Shown piece by piece: positions 63,736-64,000 of a stretch of 64,000 bases of DNA. A program made the position numbers and the translations under genes. The stretch comes from Chrysochromulina parva (taxonomy: Eukaryota; Haptophyta; Prymnesiales; Chrysochromulinaceae), in the NCBI GenBank assembly GCA_002887195.1, contig PJAB01000001.1, positions 37,753 through 101,752 on the forward strand. Direction: 5' to 3'. Position 1 is the first letter of the stretch. Every line of letters begins with the position of its first letter. A model generated the notes under the pieces. That model searched no databases. It worked only from the letters and a program-made list of their open reading frames with translations, and had not been told where the DNA came from.

Positions 63736-64000
63736 ATGGCTCCACTGCTATCTCGGCAACAGTTGCTTGTGAAACGCTTATTGATTGCCTTTGCCATGAT
63801 ATCGTCAGTGGTGGGGCTGCAGCCGGCAACTTCGGCCCAGGCAGCTGAGGGCGAATGGCATATCATGCGGCAGCTCGCCATTTTCCCGCTGCCAACATTG
63901 CCGTATGGCTCGTGCTGGCTGCGGCACCCGTCGGGCTGTCCTTGCGCAGCTGGCAGCAACTGCGCCAATTCGAATAGCACCGCGTACTACCCGATAGGTT
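63736..64000 (+). CDS. Secreted protein, 5' part only (cut by window end)
   Basis: The frame from the ATG at 63736 is open for 88 codons to the end of the window. MAPLLSRQQLLVKRLLIAFA continues into ISSVVGLQPATSAQA, a convincing signal peptide with a cleavage site near residue 36. The mature part has Cys-containing segments (GSCWLRHPSGCPCAAGSNC), typical of small extracellular domains. No family can be named from this fragment, and an intron may follow. Confidence 0.5.
   Translation, partial: MAPLLSRQQLLVKRLLIAFAMISSVVGLQPATSAQAAEGEWHIMRQLAIFPLPTLPYGSCWLRHPSGCPCAAGSNCANSNSTAYYPIG

Noticed and set aside
1..64000. tRNA genes
   Set aside because: GGTTCGA-like words (for example 16044 and 63386) lack the matching acceptor stem and anticodon arm by eye. 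A covariance-model search would be decisive.

Overview
This is a nuclear genome window from a GC-rich unicellular eukaryote, most likely a marine photosynthetic alga. A haptophyte fits best and a pelagophyte-type stramenopile is an alternative; no single sequence settles it. The reasons are spliceosomal introns, ATG-initiated monocistronic genes on both strands with many short divergent promoters, very low-complexity Ala/Ser/Gly/Pro-rich linkers, organelle-type enzymes encoded in the nucleus (TilS-like tRNA lysidine synthase, bestrophin-type anion channel, BCAT, one-chain TrpE-TrpG) and a flagellar or cytoplasmic dynein light chain. I see no bacterial operon structure, no CRISPR array and no convincing tRNA gene.

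Layout: 0.4-4.3 kb XAP5/FAM50-like gene (-) and fused anthranilate synthase (+, three introner-like introns). 4.6-15.2 kb secreted PDI-like protein (-), EF-hand/coiled-coil protein (+), MSS51-C-like protein (+), FkbM methyltransferase (-), EF-hand/IQ protein (+), 2H phosphoesterase (+). 15.4-23.1 kb BCAT (-, one intron with terminal inverted repeats), bestrophin (-), isochorismatase-like hydrolase (+), DUF6625-like glycan protein (+), thioredoxin-EF-hand protein (+). 23.3-48 kb is rich in chromatin and RNA genes: acidic repeat protein (-), histone deacetylase (-, 3 exons), a 2,774-residue SMCHD1-like GHKL ATPase/SMC-hinge protein (-), TilS (+), FIH-type JmjC hydroxylase (-), a small acidic protein (+), a GNAT/LysM/chromodomain protein (+, one intron) and a SIZ/PIAS SUMO ligase (-). 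47.5-64 kb: repeat-rich coiled-coil protein (+), a four-exon Tctex-type dynein light chain reconstructed here (-), SMP-30/gluconolactonase (+), a double glycosyltransferase (-), a sulfotransferase-like protein (-), NSUN2-type m5C methyltransferase (+), TspO/MBR (+), prolyl-4-hydroxylase-like oxygenase (+) and a secreted protein cut by the window end (+).

The most unusual signal is intron gain caught in the act. Introns in the anthranilate synthase and acetyltransferase genes are flanked by exact direct repeats of 7-19 bp placed so that the duplicated exon sequence supplies the 5' splice site while the inserted element supplies a CATCAG or CGCAG 3' splice site. Several share a TGCATGCTG core and CTGATG/CATCAG complementarity, and one intron contains three 61-bp tandem copies, each ending in its own potential acceptor. 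Other points worth a look are a ~63-residue domain shared by two otherwise unrelated proteins in this window, full SMCHD1-type and FIH-type proteins in an alga, a LysM pair inside an acetyltransferase, and inverted repeats flanking the oxygenase gene.
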